Source of the DNA: Amnibacterium sp.
GTDB lineage: Bacteria > Actinomycetota > Actinomycetes > Actinomycetales > Microbacteriaceae
Direction: 5' to 3'
Length of the DNA stretch: 40,874 nucleotides
Assembly: GCA_025936735.1 (NCBI GenBank)
Contig: JAICSU010000004.1
Coordinates: forward strand, 1 to 40,874
Position 1 is the stretch's first letter; the number at the start of each line of letters is the position of its first letter. Shown piece after piece: positions 15,496-24,136 of this stretch. The notes under the pieces were generated by a model, which had not been told where the DNA came from, ran no database searches, and worked only from the letters and a program-made list of their open reading frames with translations. The translations under genes were made by a program, and so were the position numbers.

Positions 15496-17124
15496 GTGGG
15501 GACGGCGCGCGGTACGGATGAGCCCGCGCCCGGTGACGTGCTCGGCGGCCGCTACGAGATCCTCGAGGAGCTCGGCCGCGGTGGCATGGCGACCGTCTAC
15601 AAGGGTCGCGACCTGCGTCTCTCGCGCAAGGTGGCCGTGAAGGTCTTCCGCGGCGGGTTCGCCGACGCCGTCGATCCGCGGCGCACGGGGCAGGAGATGC
15701 GCCTCCTCGCCGGGGTGGACCACCCCGCGATCGTGTCGGTGCTCGACGCGTCGAACGGCGACGGCCGCTTCGGCACCTACCTCGTCATGGAGCTCGTCGT
15801 CGGGGACGACCTGGGTGCGCTGCTGAAGCGGGCCCGCGGCCCGCTGTCCGCCGATTTCGCCCGCCGCATCGTGGCCGACGTCGCGAGCGCCCTCGAGCTG
15901 CTGCACGGTCAGGGTGTCGTGCACCGGGACGTGAAGCCCGGCAACATCCTCGTCTGCTCCGGCGCCGGCCAGAACGGGCTGTCGGGCGTGACCGCGAAGC
16001 TCACCGACTTCGGCATCGCGCAGATGGTCGACGGCGCGGCCCTCACCGCACCCGACTCCATCCTCGGCACGGCCGCCTACCTCAGCCCCGAGCAGGTGCG
16101 CGGCACGCGGATCCGGCCGGCGAGCGACGTCTACTCGCTCGGCCTCGTGCTCCTCGAGGCGCTGACCGGCCGCCGCGCCTTCCCCGGGCCGGCCGCCGAG
16201 GCCGCCGTGGCGCGGCTCACGCGCCCGCCCGCCCTGCCCGCCGAGGCCTCCCCCGCCCTCGCCGACCTGCTGTCGCGCATGACGGCCCTGGACCCCTCCG
16301 ACCGGCCCCGCGCCGCCGAGGTCGCCGAGGCGCTCCGCGACGGGCTCGCCGGCGCCATCACCGTGCCGGACGCCGCGCACACCGCGGAGGTGCCCCGCCC
16401 CGACCTGCCGCTGCCGCTGCCCGCGGTTCCCGAGCCCGGCGAGGACGAGACCCTCCCCCACCAGCGGCTCTGGACCCCGGCCGCGGGCGTCTCCCTCAGC
16501 GCCGCATCGCTCGACACCGGCCCCCGGCCGCTCGTCGTCCCCGTCGCCGACGAGCAGCCCGCGCCGCGACGGCGCTTCCCGACGGTGCTCGCGGTCGGCG
16601 CCTCCGCGCTCGCGGCGGCCGTCGCCGGCATCCTCATCTCCACGAGCGCCGGCCTCACCAGCACGCCCCCGGACGCCGCGGCGGTGGGCGGCGACCTCGT
16701 GAAGGGCGGCGTCACCGCGAGCTCACCGGCCCCATCCGCGTCGGCCTCCCCCCTCGGCGGCGCCGGGACCGCTCCCCTGCGGGCCGCGCAGGGCGGGGCG
16801 GCGGTCGCCACCACCCCGCACGACATCCCGCGCCCGACCGCCGCCTCGTCGTCGCCTGCACCCACCCGGTCGGCGTCCCCGATCGCGACGCCGACGGTGA
16901 GCCCGAGCGGGTCGGCCACCTCGTCGCCGGCGCCCACCACGAGCGCGTCGACGAGCCCGCCGCCCGCCACGACCGTCACGCCCACGCCGGACCCGACCAC
17001 GACGCCGCCCGCCGACACGCCGACGCCGTCCGGGTCCGCGTCGGGCGGGGACACGCCGAGCACGGACAGCGCCAGCCCCTCGACCCTCTCGGCCGACGGG
17101 GCGTCGCCCTCTGCACCGGCCTAG
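15496..17124 (+). CDS. transmembrane Ser/Thr protein kinase, no PASTA domain
   Basis: 542 aa from GTG 15496; the track's longer frame runs through the divergent gene. AAGAAT ends 6 nt before this GTG, which fits a leaderless start. Hanks-type kinase domain about 18-280: ELGRGGMATVYKG, VAVKVF, VVHRDVKPGNIL, KLTDFGIA and GTAAYLSPEQ, all catalytic residues intact. A linker, then one transmembrane helix (about 360-382) and an external tail of about 150 residues made almost only of Pro, Ser, Thr and Ala (for example TTSASTSPPPATTVTPTPDP). PknB-like signalling at the membrane, but without PASTA sensors; the tail may be a glycosylated wall-spanning stalk. The stop codon shares CTAG with the converging NmrA-like gene. 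Confidence 0.92.
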   Translation: MGTARGTDEPAPGDVLGGRYEILEELGRGGMATVYKGRDLRLSRKVAVKVFRGGFADAVDPRRTGQEMRLLAGVDHPAIVSVLDASNGDGRFGTYLVMELVVGDDLGALLKRARGPLSADFARRIVADVASALELLHGQGVVHRDVKPGNILVCSGAGQNGLSGVTAKLTDFGIAQMVDGAALTAPDSILGTAAYLSPEQVRGTRIRPASDVYSLGLVLLEALTGRRAFPGPAAEAAVARLTRPPALPAEASPALADLLSRMTALDPSDRPRAAEVAEALRDGLAGAITVPDAAHTAEVPRPDLPLPLPAVPEPGEDETLPHQRLWTPAAGVSLSAASLDTGPRPLVVPVADEQPAPRRRFPTVLAVGASALAAAVAGILISTSAGLTSTPPDAAAVGGDLVKGGVTASSPAPSASASPLGGAGTAPLRAAQGGAAVATTPHDIPRPTAASSSPAPTRSASPIATPTVSPSGSATSSPAPTTSASTSPPPATTVTPTPDPTTTPPADTPTPSGSASGGDTPSTDSASPSTLSADGASPSAPA

Positions 17125-17954
17125 GAGGCGGTGAGGGCCTGCTCGATGGTCCTGGCGGGGTGCCCGGTCAGCCGCTCGACGTGGTCGCTCACCGCGTCCA
17201 GGGTGCCCTCGGCGATCGCGGTGTAGGTCGAGACCCACGCGTCGAGCTGCCACTGCCGGTCCGTGAAGGCCCTGCGGCTCTCGTACGCCGCAGCGACCGT
17301 CTGCTCCTCGTAGCGGAAGGGGCGGCCGAGCGTCCGCGTCATCCGCTCGGCCGCCTCGGCGACCGTGATCGCCTCCGGCCCCGTCAGCGTGTACGCGGCC
17401 CCCTCGTGGGCGGCCGGGTCGGCCAGGACCACCGCCGCCACGTCCCCGACGTCCGCCCTGGCCACGGCCGCCGCCGCGCCGTCGCCCGCCGGGCCGCGGA
17501 TGACGCCCTGCTCGTCGGCGAACATCGGGAAGAAGTCGCTGTAGAGGTTGTCGCGGAGGAACGTGAACGCCATCCCCGACTCGCGGATGGCCTGCTCGGC
17601 GTCCCAGTGGTCGCGGCCGAGGGTGAAGACGGCGTCCGGGGCAGCGCCGTCGAAGCTCGTGTAGACGACGTGCCGGACCCCGGCGTCGGCCGCGGCCTGG
17701 ATGAACCGGCGGTGCTGGGCGTGGCGGTGCTCCGACTCGGCGCCCGAGACCATGAGCAGCACGTCGATGCCGGCGAGAGCGGCGAGGGCGGCGTCCCGGT
17801 CCTCGTAGTCGATGCGAGCGACCTCCGGGTCGCCGTCGATCCGCGGCGCGCGGGCGGGGTCGCGGACGAGCAGGCGGGTGACCTGCGAGCCGAGGATGCG
17901 GGCGGCGCGCCCGCCGACGTGGCCGGTGGCGCCGGTGATGGCGATCGTCGTCAT
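17121..17954 (-). CDS. NAD(P)H-binding NmrA-like oxidoreductase
   Basis: 277 aa from ATG 17954; three codons of GTG-CCT-GCC precede it in the track but MTTIAITGATGHVGG is the natural Rossmann start. The motif GATGHVGG binds NAD(P); YTSFDGA and FLRDNLYSDFFP are typical of the NmrA/QorB-like atypical SDR group, which act as quinone reductases or redox-sensing regulators. There is no YxxxK, as usual for the group. Its stop overlaps that of the kinase gene on the other strand (CTAG), leaving no room for an intergenic terminator. Confidence 0.86.
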   Translation of the reverse strand: MTTIAITGATGHVGGRAARILGSQVTRLLVRDPARAPRIDGDPEVARIDYEDRDAALAALAGIDVLLMVSGAESEHRHAQHRRFIQAAADAGVRHVVYTSFDGAAPDAVFTLGRDHWDAEQAIRESGMAFTFLRDNLYSDFFPMFADEQGVIRGPAGDGAAAAVARADVGDVAAVVLADPAAHEGAAYTLTGPEAITVAEAAERMTRTLGRPFRYEEQTVAAAYESRRAFTDRQWQLDAWVSTYTAIAEGTLDAVSDHVERLTGHPARTIEQALTAS

Positions 17955-17995
17955 GGCAGGCACAGCAGCCCGGCGGGCCGGCGCATTCCCCCGGC

Positions 17996-18001
17996 TACGC
18001 T
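17996..18001 (+). promoter_or_regulatory. -10 hexamer TACGCT of a leaderless HAD transcript
   Basis: TACGCT, six nucleotides (CGAACG), then ATG 18008. There is no purine-rich ribosome binding site between. This spacing places the transcription start at the initiation codon. Confidence 0.45.
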
Positions 18002-18007
18002 CGAACG

Positions 18008-18646
18008 ATGCCGATCGTCCGCGCCGTGCTCTTCGACCTGGACGGGACGCTCATCGACTCGACTCCCGCCGTCGCCCGCTCCTGGGCCCGATGGGGTGAG
18101 CAGTGGGGCGTCGGCGACCCCTTCGCGAGCCACGAGCACGGCCGCCCGGCACGCGAGATCGTCGCCGGGCATCTGCCGCCGGACCGGGTGGATGCGGCCT
18201 TCGCCTCGATCGAGGCCCTCGAGATCGCGGACACCGACGGCATCGTCGTGCTGCCCGGAGCCCGCGAGCTGCTCGCGGCGCTCCCCCGCGGCTCCTGGGC
18301 GATCGTCACGTCCTGCAGCCGGCCGCTCGCCGACGCCCGCCTGGCCGCGGTGGGACTCGAGCCGCCGGTGCTCGTCACGGCGAGCGACACCGCGATCGGC
18401 AAGCCCGCCCCGGACCCGTTCCTCGAGGCCGCTCGCCGCCTCGGCGTGGATCCGGCCGACTGCCTCGTCGTCGAGGACGCCCCCGCGGGTCTGACCGCGG
18501 CCCGAGCGGCGGGGGCGGCGACCCTCGCGGTGCAGGGCACCGTGGACCCCGCGCTGCTCGACGCGGACCTCGTCGCGCCGAGCCTCACGGCGGTGGCCGT
18601 CGAGGTGCTCCCGGACGGGATCCAGGTGACGCTCCTACCGTCCTGA
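18008..18646 (+). CDS. HAD-superfamily phosphatase (subfamily IA)
   Basis: 212 aa. Motif I DLDGT at residues 10-14 with the nucleophile Asp, a helical cap, motif II IVTSCS, motif III Lys in IGKPAPDPF, and motif IV VVEDAPAG. This is the layout of sugar-phosphate or beta-phosphoglucomutase-like phosphatases with a C1 cap. The RDIRPWPG-type substrate signature is not recognised, so the substrate is open. Probably leaderless, see the TACGCT hexamer. A small basic/acidic protein gene follows 19 nt downstream. Confidence 0.88.
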   Translation: MPIVRAVLFDLDGTLIDSTPAVARSWARWGEQWGVGDPFASHEHGRPAREIVAGHLPPDRVDAAFASIEALEIADTDGIVVLPGARELLAALPRGSWAIVTSCSRPLADARLAAVGLEPPVLVTASDTAIGKPAPDPFLEAARRLGVDPADCLVVEDAPAGLTAARAAGAATLAVQGTVDPALLDADLVAPSLTAVAVEVLPDGIQVTLLPS

Positions 18647-18665
18647 CGAACGGAAGGAGCCCGCG

Positions 18666-18869
18666 ATGGCGAAGCTGAGCGCGGCGGACCGCAAGAAGCT
18701 GAAGGACTCGGACTTCGCGGAGCCGGATCGGCGCAAGTACCCGATCGAGGACGAGACGCACGCGAGGGACGCGCTCGCCCGCGTGTCGCAGAACGGCAGC
18801 GAGGCGGAGCAGAAGCAGGTGCGGAAGAAGGTCGAGGAGCGCTACCCGGAGATCGGGAAGGACGACTGA
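18666..18869 (+). CDS. small charged protein, DUF6582-like
   Basis: 67 aa with GGAAGGAG about 6 nt before the ATG. The sequence is rich in Lys, Glu and Asp. The pattern DSDFAEPDRRKYPIEDETHA, then ALARVSQNGS and a C-terminal VEERYPEIG is shared with a widespread family of short proteins, also found as tails of phage-related proteins, in which a DFA(x)P...R(x)YPI...H(A)RNALARV core is conserved. I recall it as DUF6582. Function unknown. The position 19 nt after the HAD gene suggests co-transcription. Confidence 0.8.
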   Translation: MAKLSAADRKKLKDSDFAEPDRRKYPIEDETHARDALARVSQNGSEAEQKQVRKKVEERYPEIGKDD

Positions 18870-18873
18870 GCCC

Positions 18874-19881
18874 TCACCAGCGGCCGTGCACCGCCGCGCG
18901 GAACCACGTGTCGTAGAGGTCCTGGACGCCGGCGCGCAAGGCGTCCGACAGCGGCGGGAGCGTCGCCGCCGCGGCGTTGGACCGCGCCTGCTCCGGGTTG
19001 CGGGCACCCGGGATGACGCTCGTGACGCCGGGCAGCTGCGCGATCCAGGCGATCGCCACCTGGGCGGGCGTGGCGTCCGCCGGTCCGTGCTCCCGGACGA
19101 GGGCGGTGAAGGCGGCGGCCGCCTTCACGCCGGCCTCGTAGTCGACGCCCGAGAAGGTCTCGCCCTGGTCGAAGGCCTCGCCGTGCCGGTTGTAGTTCCG
19201 GTGGTCGGTCTCCGCGAAGGTCGTCCGCTCGTCGTACTTGCCGGACAGCAGGCCCGACGCGAGCGGCACGCGGGCGAGGATGCCGACGCCCGCGGCCTTT
19301 GCGGCGGGCAGGACCTCGTCGAGCGGCTTGAGCCGGAACGCGTTCAGGATGATCTGCACCGTCGCGACGTGCGGCCGGGCGATCGCGGTGAGGGCCTGGC
19401 CGGCCTCCTCGACGCTCACCCCGTACGCCGCGATCGCGCCGTCCGCGACGAGCGTGTCCAGGGCGTCGTACACGCGGTCGTCGGCGAAGACGGCGGTCGG
19501 CGGGCAGTGCAGCTGGACCAGGTCGAGGGTGTCCTGTCCGAGGTTCCTCCGTGAGCGGTCGGTCCACTCGCGGAAGCTCGGGAGCGTGTACGCCTCGGGG
19601 GTCTGCGGCACACGCCGGCCCATCTTCGTCGCGATCGTCAGCGGCAGGGACGGGTTCGCGGACCGGAAGGAGCCGATGATCCGCTCGCTGCGGCCGTCGC
19701 CGTAGACGTCCGCCGTGTCGAACAGCGTGACTCCCGCCTCGGCGCTCGCCTCGAGCACGGCCCGCGCGTCGGCCTCGCTGACGTCCCCCCAGTCGCCGCC
19801 GAGCTGCCAGGTGCCGAGGCCGACGGTCGAGACGGAGCGGCCGGTTCGGCCGAGGACGCGGGAGGGCAGGGGGGAGCTCAC
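18874..19881 (-). CDS. aldo/keto reductase
   Basis: 335 aa from GTG 19881. TIM-barrel reductase with the full tetrad: Asp in FDTADVYGDG, Tyr in the same motif, Lys in ATKMGRR and His in LVQLHCPP. The late NADPH-binding block SVIPGARNPEQARSNAAAA is intact. Reduces carbonyls using NADPH in the cytoplasm. TAGATT ends exactly 6 nt before the GTG, which fits a leaderless transcript, although GGAGCG also lies there. Distinct from the other aldo/keto reductase at 25773. Confidence 0.9.
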   Translation of the reverse strand: MSSPLPSRVLGRTGRSVSTVGLGTWQLGGDWGDVSEADARAVLEASAEAGVTLFDTADVYGDGRSERIIGSFRSANPSLPLTIATKMGRRVPQTPEAYTLPSFREWTDRSRRNLGQDTLDLVQLHCPPTAVFADDRVYDALDTLVADGAIAAYGVSVEEAGQALTAIARPHVATVQIILNAFRLKPLDEVLPAAKAAGVGILARVPLASGLLSGKYDERTTFAETDHRNYNRHGEAFDQGETFSGVDYEAGVKAAAAFTALVREHGPADATPAQVAIAWIAQLPGVTSVIPGARNPEQARSNAAAATLPPLSDALRAGVQDLYDTWFRAAVHGRW

Positions 19882-19887
19882 CGCTCC

Positions 19888-19893
19888 AATCTA
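19888..19893 (-). promoter_or_regulatory. -10 hexamer TAGATT of a leaderless aldo/keto reductase transcript
   Basis: TAGATT-GGAGCG-GTG. The 6-nt gap recurs at other first genes in this window. The GGAG could act as a weak ribosome binding site if transcription starts further upstream. Confidence 0.4.
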
Positions 19894-19928
19894 CGGGCGG
19901 CGGATGAGCGCAACAGTCACGAGCGGGG

Positions 19929-22277
19929 TCAGCCGGAGCTCGGGAAGATCGTCACCTCGGTGTGCTGCGGGGCCGAGGAGCCGATCGCCGGTGACGTGGA
20001 GACGATCTCGCCGGCGGGGAGGCTCGAGGAGACCGGCGCGCCGATCGCCCACGCGTAGCCGGCGGAGACGAGCGCCTGCTCCGCCGCCGACTTCGACATG
20101 CCCTGCACGTTCGGCACGGTCCCCGTGGCGGTCGCCGTGTCGGGGGCGCTGAAGCTGCTGCCGCCGTAGAGGTACTTCGACTCGGGCTGCGGCCAGGTCG
20201 TGGCGCCGCCGTAGACCTTGTTCACGGCCGTCTGGATGCCCTTCCAGAGGCAGTGCCGCTGAACGGCCGCCCGCGAGCCGTAGCCGGCCGGGCAGTAGCC
20301 GAGGTCCGTCTGACGCAGGTCCTGGTAGCCGGTGATGTTGCCGACCCACACCGCGGTCGTCACCTTCGAGGTCGTGCCGATCATCCAGGTGTTCGCGTTG
20401 CCGTCGGTGGTCCCGGTCTTGCCGAACTCGTAGAGGCCGTCCGAGGTGTTGTCGCCGGATGCCGTTCCGCTCTGCATGACGGCGCGGAGGGCGTACGCCG
20501 CGGCGATCGCCACCTGCGGGTCGACCGACTGCCTGCACGTGCTCTTCGGGACCGGCAGCGTGGATCCGTCCGCCTTGACGACCTTGTCGATCGCCACCGG
20601 GGTGCAGGTCCTCCCGTTGTTCGCGATGCCGGCGTACGCGGTCGCCATGGAGAGCGGTGAGACGTAGTTCGTGCCGATGATCGACGACGGGTTGTCCTCG
20701 AGCCGCCCGCCCTTGGCCGGGTGCACGTCGAAGCTCTCGGCGGTCTTGCGGATGTCGCAGAGGTCGAGCTGCTCGCCCATCGTGGCGAAGGCGCCGTTGA
20801 TCGACATCGCGGTCGCCTGCGTGACCGAGTGGAGACCGTTCTCGCTCGTGCCCTCGTCGTTGCCGACCGACCACGGCTTGTCGACGGTGTCGGGCCGGCC
20901 GCACTGGGTGAAGTCGGTCGCGGGGATGGTGCGCTGGTCCGAGTTCACCTCGGCGTTCAGGGTGTGGCCGGTCTTCAGCCAGTCGACCAGGGTGAACAGC
21001 TTGTAGGTCGACCCCGGCTGGAGGCCGCTCGAGCCGCCGTAGGCGAAGTCGGTGTTGAGGTTCACCGTCAGGTTGTCGCGGCCGGCATTGCTGTCGTAGT
21101 TCTTGTTCTGCACCATCGTGACGATGCGCCCCGTGCCCACCTCGACCGAGATCGCGGCGGAGCCGACGTCGAACACGTTCGAGTGCTTCGGGATGTAGGT
21201 GTTCATCACCGTCTGGGCCTTCTTCTCGAGGTCCAGGTCCAGCGTGGTGTAGATCTTCCAGCCGGCGCTCTGCAGGTTCGCGTACCGCGTGTCCTGGTCC
21301 TTGCCGAACGCCTTGCTGTTCAGGACCGTGTTGACGACGTAGTCGCAGAAGTAGCCGGCGACGCCCGCCGCCTGGCAGCCCGTCTTCGGCTCGGTGATGT
21401 TCGGCTTCACCGGCGTGTTCACCGCCGCGTAGTACTGCGTCTGGGTGATGAGCCTGTGGTTCAGCTCGTTGCCCAGGATGTAGTTGCGGCGGATCGTGTT
21501 CGGGCCGATGTTGGCCTTGTCGTCGATCCGCAGCACGTTCGGGTTGTTCACCATCGCGAGCAGGCTCGCGGCCTGCGCGACGCTGAGCTTCTTCGCGTCG
21601 ACGCCGTAGTAGTACTGCGCGGCCGACTGGATCCCGTACACCCGCCCGCCGAACGGCGCGATGTTCAGGTACCCGAGCAGGATCTGGTCCTTCGTGTACT
21701 TCTTCTCGAGCGCGATCGCGAGGCGCGCCTCCCGCAGCTTACGGCCGACCGACGGGTCGACGCAGACGTTGTAGGCCTTCTGCACCTCCGCCGTCGTGTG
21801 CAGCTGCTCGGCCTCCTGCACGCACACGTTCTTCACGTACTGCTGCGTGATCGTCGAGGCGCCCTGCACGTTCCTGCCGAGCAGGTCGGCGACGGTCGCG
21901 CGGAGGATGCCGGTCGGGTCGACGCCGCCGTGGGAGTAGAACCGGACGTCCTCGGCCGCCAGCGTCGCGTTCTTCACCGTGGGCGTGATGTCGCTCCACG
22001 GGATGACCTCGCGGTCCTGCGTGTAGAAGGACGCGAGGAGCACGTCCTTGCCACCGGACTTCGCGTAGATCTTCGTCTTCTGGTCGAGGGGCGCGATCTT
22101 CAGGTCGGTGGGCAGGTCCTCGAACAGGCCGATGCCGTTCTTGGCCGTCGTGCCGGTGAGCGCGATGGCGGGCGTGACCGCCACTGCGACCATCACGCCG
22201 GCGATCACGGCGACGGCGATCATGCCGAGGAATGCGGAGAAGGCGGTTCCGATACGACGAGGAGCGGAGCCGGGCAT
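19929..22277 (-). CDS. bifunctional class A penicillin-binding protein with C-terminal PASTA domain
   Basis: 782 aa from ATG 22277. A membrane anchor (about 10-40) is followed by the GT51 glycosyltransferase with EDVRFYSHGGVD (about 110) and GASTITQQYVKN (about 136). The transpeptidase has SxxK as STYK (about 421) in LQPGSTYKLF, SxN as SIN (about 492), and KTG in FGKTGTTDG (about 617). One PASTA repeat (GTVPNVQGMSKSAAEQALVSAGY) ends the protein. It polymerises and cross-links peptidoglycan on the outer face of the membrane. Leaderless start: TAGCAT ends 6 nt before the ATG with no Shine-Dalgarno. Divergent from the coiled-coil protein gene. Confidence 0.95.
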   Translation of the reverse strand: MPGSAPRRIGTAFSAFLGMIAVAVIAGVMVAVAVTPAIALTGTTAKNGIGLFEDLPTDLKIAPLDQKTKIYAKSGGKDVLLASFYTQDREVIPWSDITPTVKNATLAAEDVRFYSHGGVDPTGILRATVADLLGRNVQGASTITQQYVKNVCVQEAEQLHTTAEVQKAYNVCVDPSVGRKLREARLAIALEKKYTKDQILLGYLNIAPFGGRVYGIQSAAQYYYGVDAKKLSVAQAASLLAMVNNPNVLRIDDKANIGPNTIRRNYILGNELNHRLITQTQYYAAVNTPVKPNITEPKTGCQAAGVAGYFCDYVVNTVLNSKAFGKDQDTRYANLQSAGWKIYTTLDLDLEKKAQTVMNTYIPKHSNVFDVGSAAISVEVGTGRIVTMVQNKNYDSNAGRDNLTVNLNTDFAYGGSSGLQPGSTYKLFTLVDWLKTGHTLNAEVNSDQRTIPATDFTQCGRPDTVDKPWSVGNDEGTSENGLHSVTQATAMSINGAFATMGEQLDLCDIRKTAESFDVHPAKGGRLEDNPSSIIGTNYVSPLSMATAYAGIANNGRTCTPVAIDKVVKADGSTLPVPKSTCRQSVDPQVAIAAAYALRAVMQSGTASGDNTSDGLYEFGKTGTTDGNANTWMIGTTSKVTTAVWVGNITGYQDLRQTDLGYCPAGYGSRAAVQRHCLWKGIQTAVNKVYGGATTWPQPESKYLYGGSSFSAPDTATATGTVPNVQGMSKSAAEQALVSAGYAWAIGAPVSSSLPAGEIVSTSPAIGSSAPQHTEVTIFPSSG

Positions 22278-22283
22278 TCAGGC

Positions 22284-22289
22284 ATGCTA
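22284..22289 (-). promoter_or_regulatory. -10 hexamer TAGCAT of a leaderless PBP transcript
   Basis: Minus strand reads TAGCAT, six nucleotides (GCCTGA), then ATG at 22277. The gap leaves no space for a ribosome binding site. Confidence 0.45.
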
Positions 22290-22371
22290 CGAAGTGGGTC
22301 TGACCGTCCCGTGTCCGACGGGCGCGCCGAACCCGATCTGTTACCGAATGCCAAGGATCCCGAGGCGGATA

Positions 22372-22387
22372 CCCAGGAGAGCCTGGG
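22372..22387 (+). repeat. small perfect hairpin before a ribosome binding site
   Basis: CCCAGG-AGAG-CCTGGG, a 6-bp stem with a 4-nt loop, directly upstream of CAGGAGGAGACC-ATG. The Shine-Dalgarno itself is outside the stem, so an effect on translation is uncertain. Confidence 0.3.
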
Positions 22388-22399
22388 CAGGAGGAGACC

Positions 22400-23341
22400 A
22401 TGGCGGACCAGCCGGACCCGGACGTCGTCGCCGCGGCGGCCGCGGACCTCTACGCCCTGCCTCCCGAGGCGTTCCTGTCCGCCCGCACGGCCCGCGTCGG
22501 TGCGCTGAGGAAGGCGGGCGACCGCGGGTCGGCGGCCGCCGTGGGACGGCTGCCGAAGCCGACGCTCGCCGCCTCCCTCGTGGACAGGCTGGTGCGGGAG
22601 CGCCCCGACCTCGTGCACGCGCTGCTCGCCACGGCGGCGGACCTGCGGCGGGCGCAGGAGGAGCTCGACGCGGGCCGCCTCAAGGAGCTCGGGGCGGAGC
22701 GGCGGCAGCGGGTGACGGACGCGGTCGAGGCGGCCGCCGCGATCGGGGAGGCGGCGGGACATGCCCCCGGCGCGGCGGCGACCGAGGAGATCGGCGCCAC
22801 CCTCACGGCGGCGATCCTCGACCCGGCCGCGGCGGGCGCGGTCGCGTCCGGTCGTCTCGTCCGCTCGCTACCGGCCGACGGGCTCGAGGGCGCCCACGTC
22901 GAGGAGCTCGTCGCGCTCCCCGACGCGCCGCCGGTGCTGGGTGCCGCCCGCGGGACGACGGGACGCACGCGGGCGCAGCCGCCCCCACCGGCGCCGGACG
23001 AGCACGGGGACCGCGTGGCGGCGGCGGCCCGCCGGGACGCGGTGCGCGCGGTCGCCGACGCCGAGCGGATCCGGGACCGTGCCCGGCGAGCCGAGCGCGA
23101 CGCCGAGGACGACGTGGCGGACGCGGAGCGCCGGCGCGAGGAGGCGGATGCCCGCGCCACGGATCTCCGTACTCGGATCGCGGAGCTGCGGCGCCGGCTC
23201 GACGCCGCCGAGGACGACCTGACCGCGGCGGAGCGCGAGGTCCGGGACCGGCGGAGCGACGAGCGGTCCGCGCGGCAGGCGGCCGAGGACGCCGACGACG
23301 CGCTCGGCCGCGCCAGGGCGCACCTCGAGTCGCTCGGCTGA
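22400..23341 (+). CDS. hypothetical coiled-coil protein
   Basis: 313 aa from ATG 22400 with AGGAGGAG 4-5 nt upstream. The N-terminal part, ADLYALPPEAFLSARTARVGAL followed by LPKPTLAASLVDRLVRE, is a pattern I recall from many actinobacterial hypothetical proteins. The C-terminal third is a long Arg/Glu/Ala heptad region (residues about 200-310) predicted to form a coiled coil. No enzymatic motif and no membrane segment. Probably a cytoplasmic scaffold or DNA-associated protein, but that is a guess. It converges on the first FtsK-gamma-like gene with a 3-bp gap. Confidence 0.7.
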   Translation: MADQPDPDVVAAAAADLYALPPEAFLSARTARVGALRKAGDRGSAAAVGRLPKPTLAASLVDRLVRERPDLVHALLATAADLRRAQEELDAGRLKELGAERRQRVTDAVEAAAAIGEAAGHAPGAAATEEIGATLTAAILDPAAAGAVASGRLVRSLPADGLEGAHVEELVALPDAPPVLGAARGTTGRTRAQPPPPAPDEHGDRVAAAARRDAVRAVADAERIRDRARRAERDAEDDVADAERRREEADARATDLRTRIAELRRRLDAAEDDLTAAEREVRDRRSDERSARQAAEDADDALGRARAHLESLG

Positions 23342-23344
23342 GGG

Positions 23345-23923
23345 TCAGGAGGCGAGGACGGCCTCGAGCTCGGGGAGGCGGTCCTTCGGCATCAGCACCT
23401 GGCGGGGCAGCGAGCCCGTCGCCGGGCCGACGACGTGCCGCTGCTCCAGGTCCGTGAGCAGCCGCCGGGCGCGGGAGTACGGCACCTGCAGCTCGCGCTG
23501 CAGGCGGGCGGCCGACGCGTACTGGGTCTCCACGACGAGGCGCGCTGCGCGGGCGAAGTCGGGGTAGTCGTCGCCGAGCTGCGCCTTCAGGCCGGAGAGC
23601 TCGGAGCGGATCTCGTCACGCAGCGCGGGAACGGCTGCAGGCCTCTGGGCCTCCTGGTCGGTGGTCGTCGGCGCGGCCAGCGCGCTGTCGTGCGCGGGCT
23701 CGCGGTCCTCCAGCCAGGCCGTCACCTGGTGGAGGTCCGCCCAGTGCTGGTCGTCGGCCGAGCGCTGCATGGCCGTGCCGATGCGGACGACGGCGAGGCC
23801 GCCCGCCGCGAGGCCGAGCAGGGTGCCGGCGGGCCACCAGAGGAAGAGGAGCGCGGCGACGGCGAGGAAGCCGGCGAGCAGGAGCAGGGCGGTGCGCTTC
23901 GGGTCGGACGTGAGCGGGAGCAT
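23345..23923 (-). CDS. two-helix membrane protein with FtsK gamma-like winged helix, no motor (paralog 1)
   Basis: 192 aa from ATG 23923. Two hydrophobic helices (about 10-30 and 32-50) form a hairpin anchor, then a charged linker, then about 120-186 a winged-helix domain: RLVVETQYASAARLQRELQV, YSRARRLLTDLE, and VVGPATGSLPRQVLMP. This follows the FtsK/SpoIIIE gamma domain, where LQR, a recognition helix, and VGPxxGSxxRxVL are diagnostic. The FtsK Walker motor is absent and the total length is far below FtsK. In FtsK, gamma reads the polar KOPS DNA motif and activates XerD; here it would place a DNA-binding module at the membrane. The neighbouring minus-strand gene is a paralog. Confidence 0.75.
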   Translation of the reverse strand: MLPLTSDPKRTALLLLAGFLAVAALLFLWWPAGTLLGLAAGGLAVVRIGTAMQRSADDQHWADLHQVTAWLEDREPAHDSALAAPTTTDQEAQRPAAVPALRDEIRSELSGLKAQLGDDYPDFARAARLVVETQYASAARLQRELQVPYSRARRLLTDLEQRHVVGPATGSLPRQVLMPKDRLPELEAVLAS

Positions 23924-24136
23924 GGGCGGGCCTTCGCGGGTCGGAGCGGGCCGCCGGGCGCGCGCACACGACTCCCATCGCTGCCCGTGACGGCGCGACG
24001 GAGGAGACAGCCGGCGACGACACGGCGACGCTGGCGAGACGGTGCGGTGGGTACCGCGGCGGTGGCACCATTCTTCCCGGCCGAACCTGATCCCGCACCC
24101 GGAAGGGGCAGGACTGGGCGTCTTCTCGGCGCGTCG

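Noticed and set aside
16850-17110. Repetitive Pro/Ser/Thr tail as a tandem DNA repeat or CRISPR-like array
   Set aside because: It is in frame with the kinase and shows no fixed repeat unit or spacers.
21168-21183. Possible LexA box TCGAACACGTTCGA inside the PBP gene
   Set aside because: The arms are separated by 2 nt instead of 4, so the LexA spacing is wrong, and it lies deep in a coding region.
23924-24136. A tRNA, small RNA or attachment site in the largest gap
   Set aside because: No cloverleaf, CCA end, direct repeat or terminator-like element visible.
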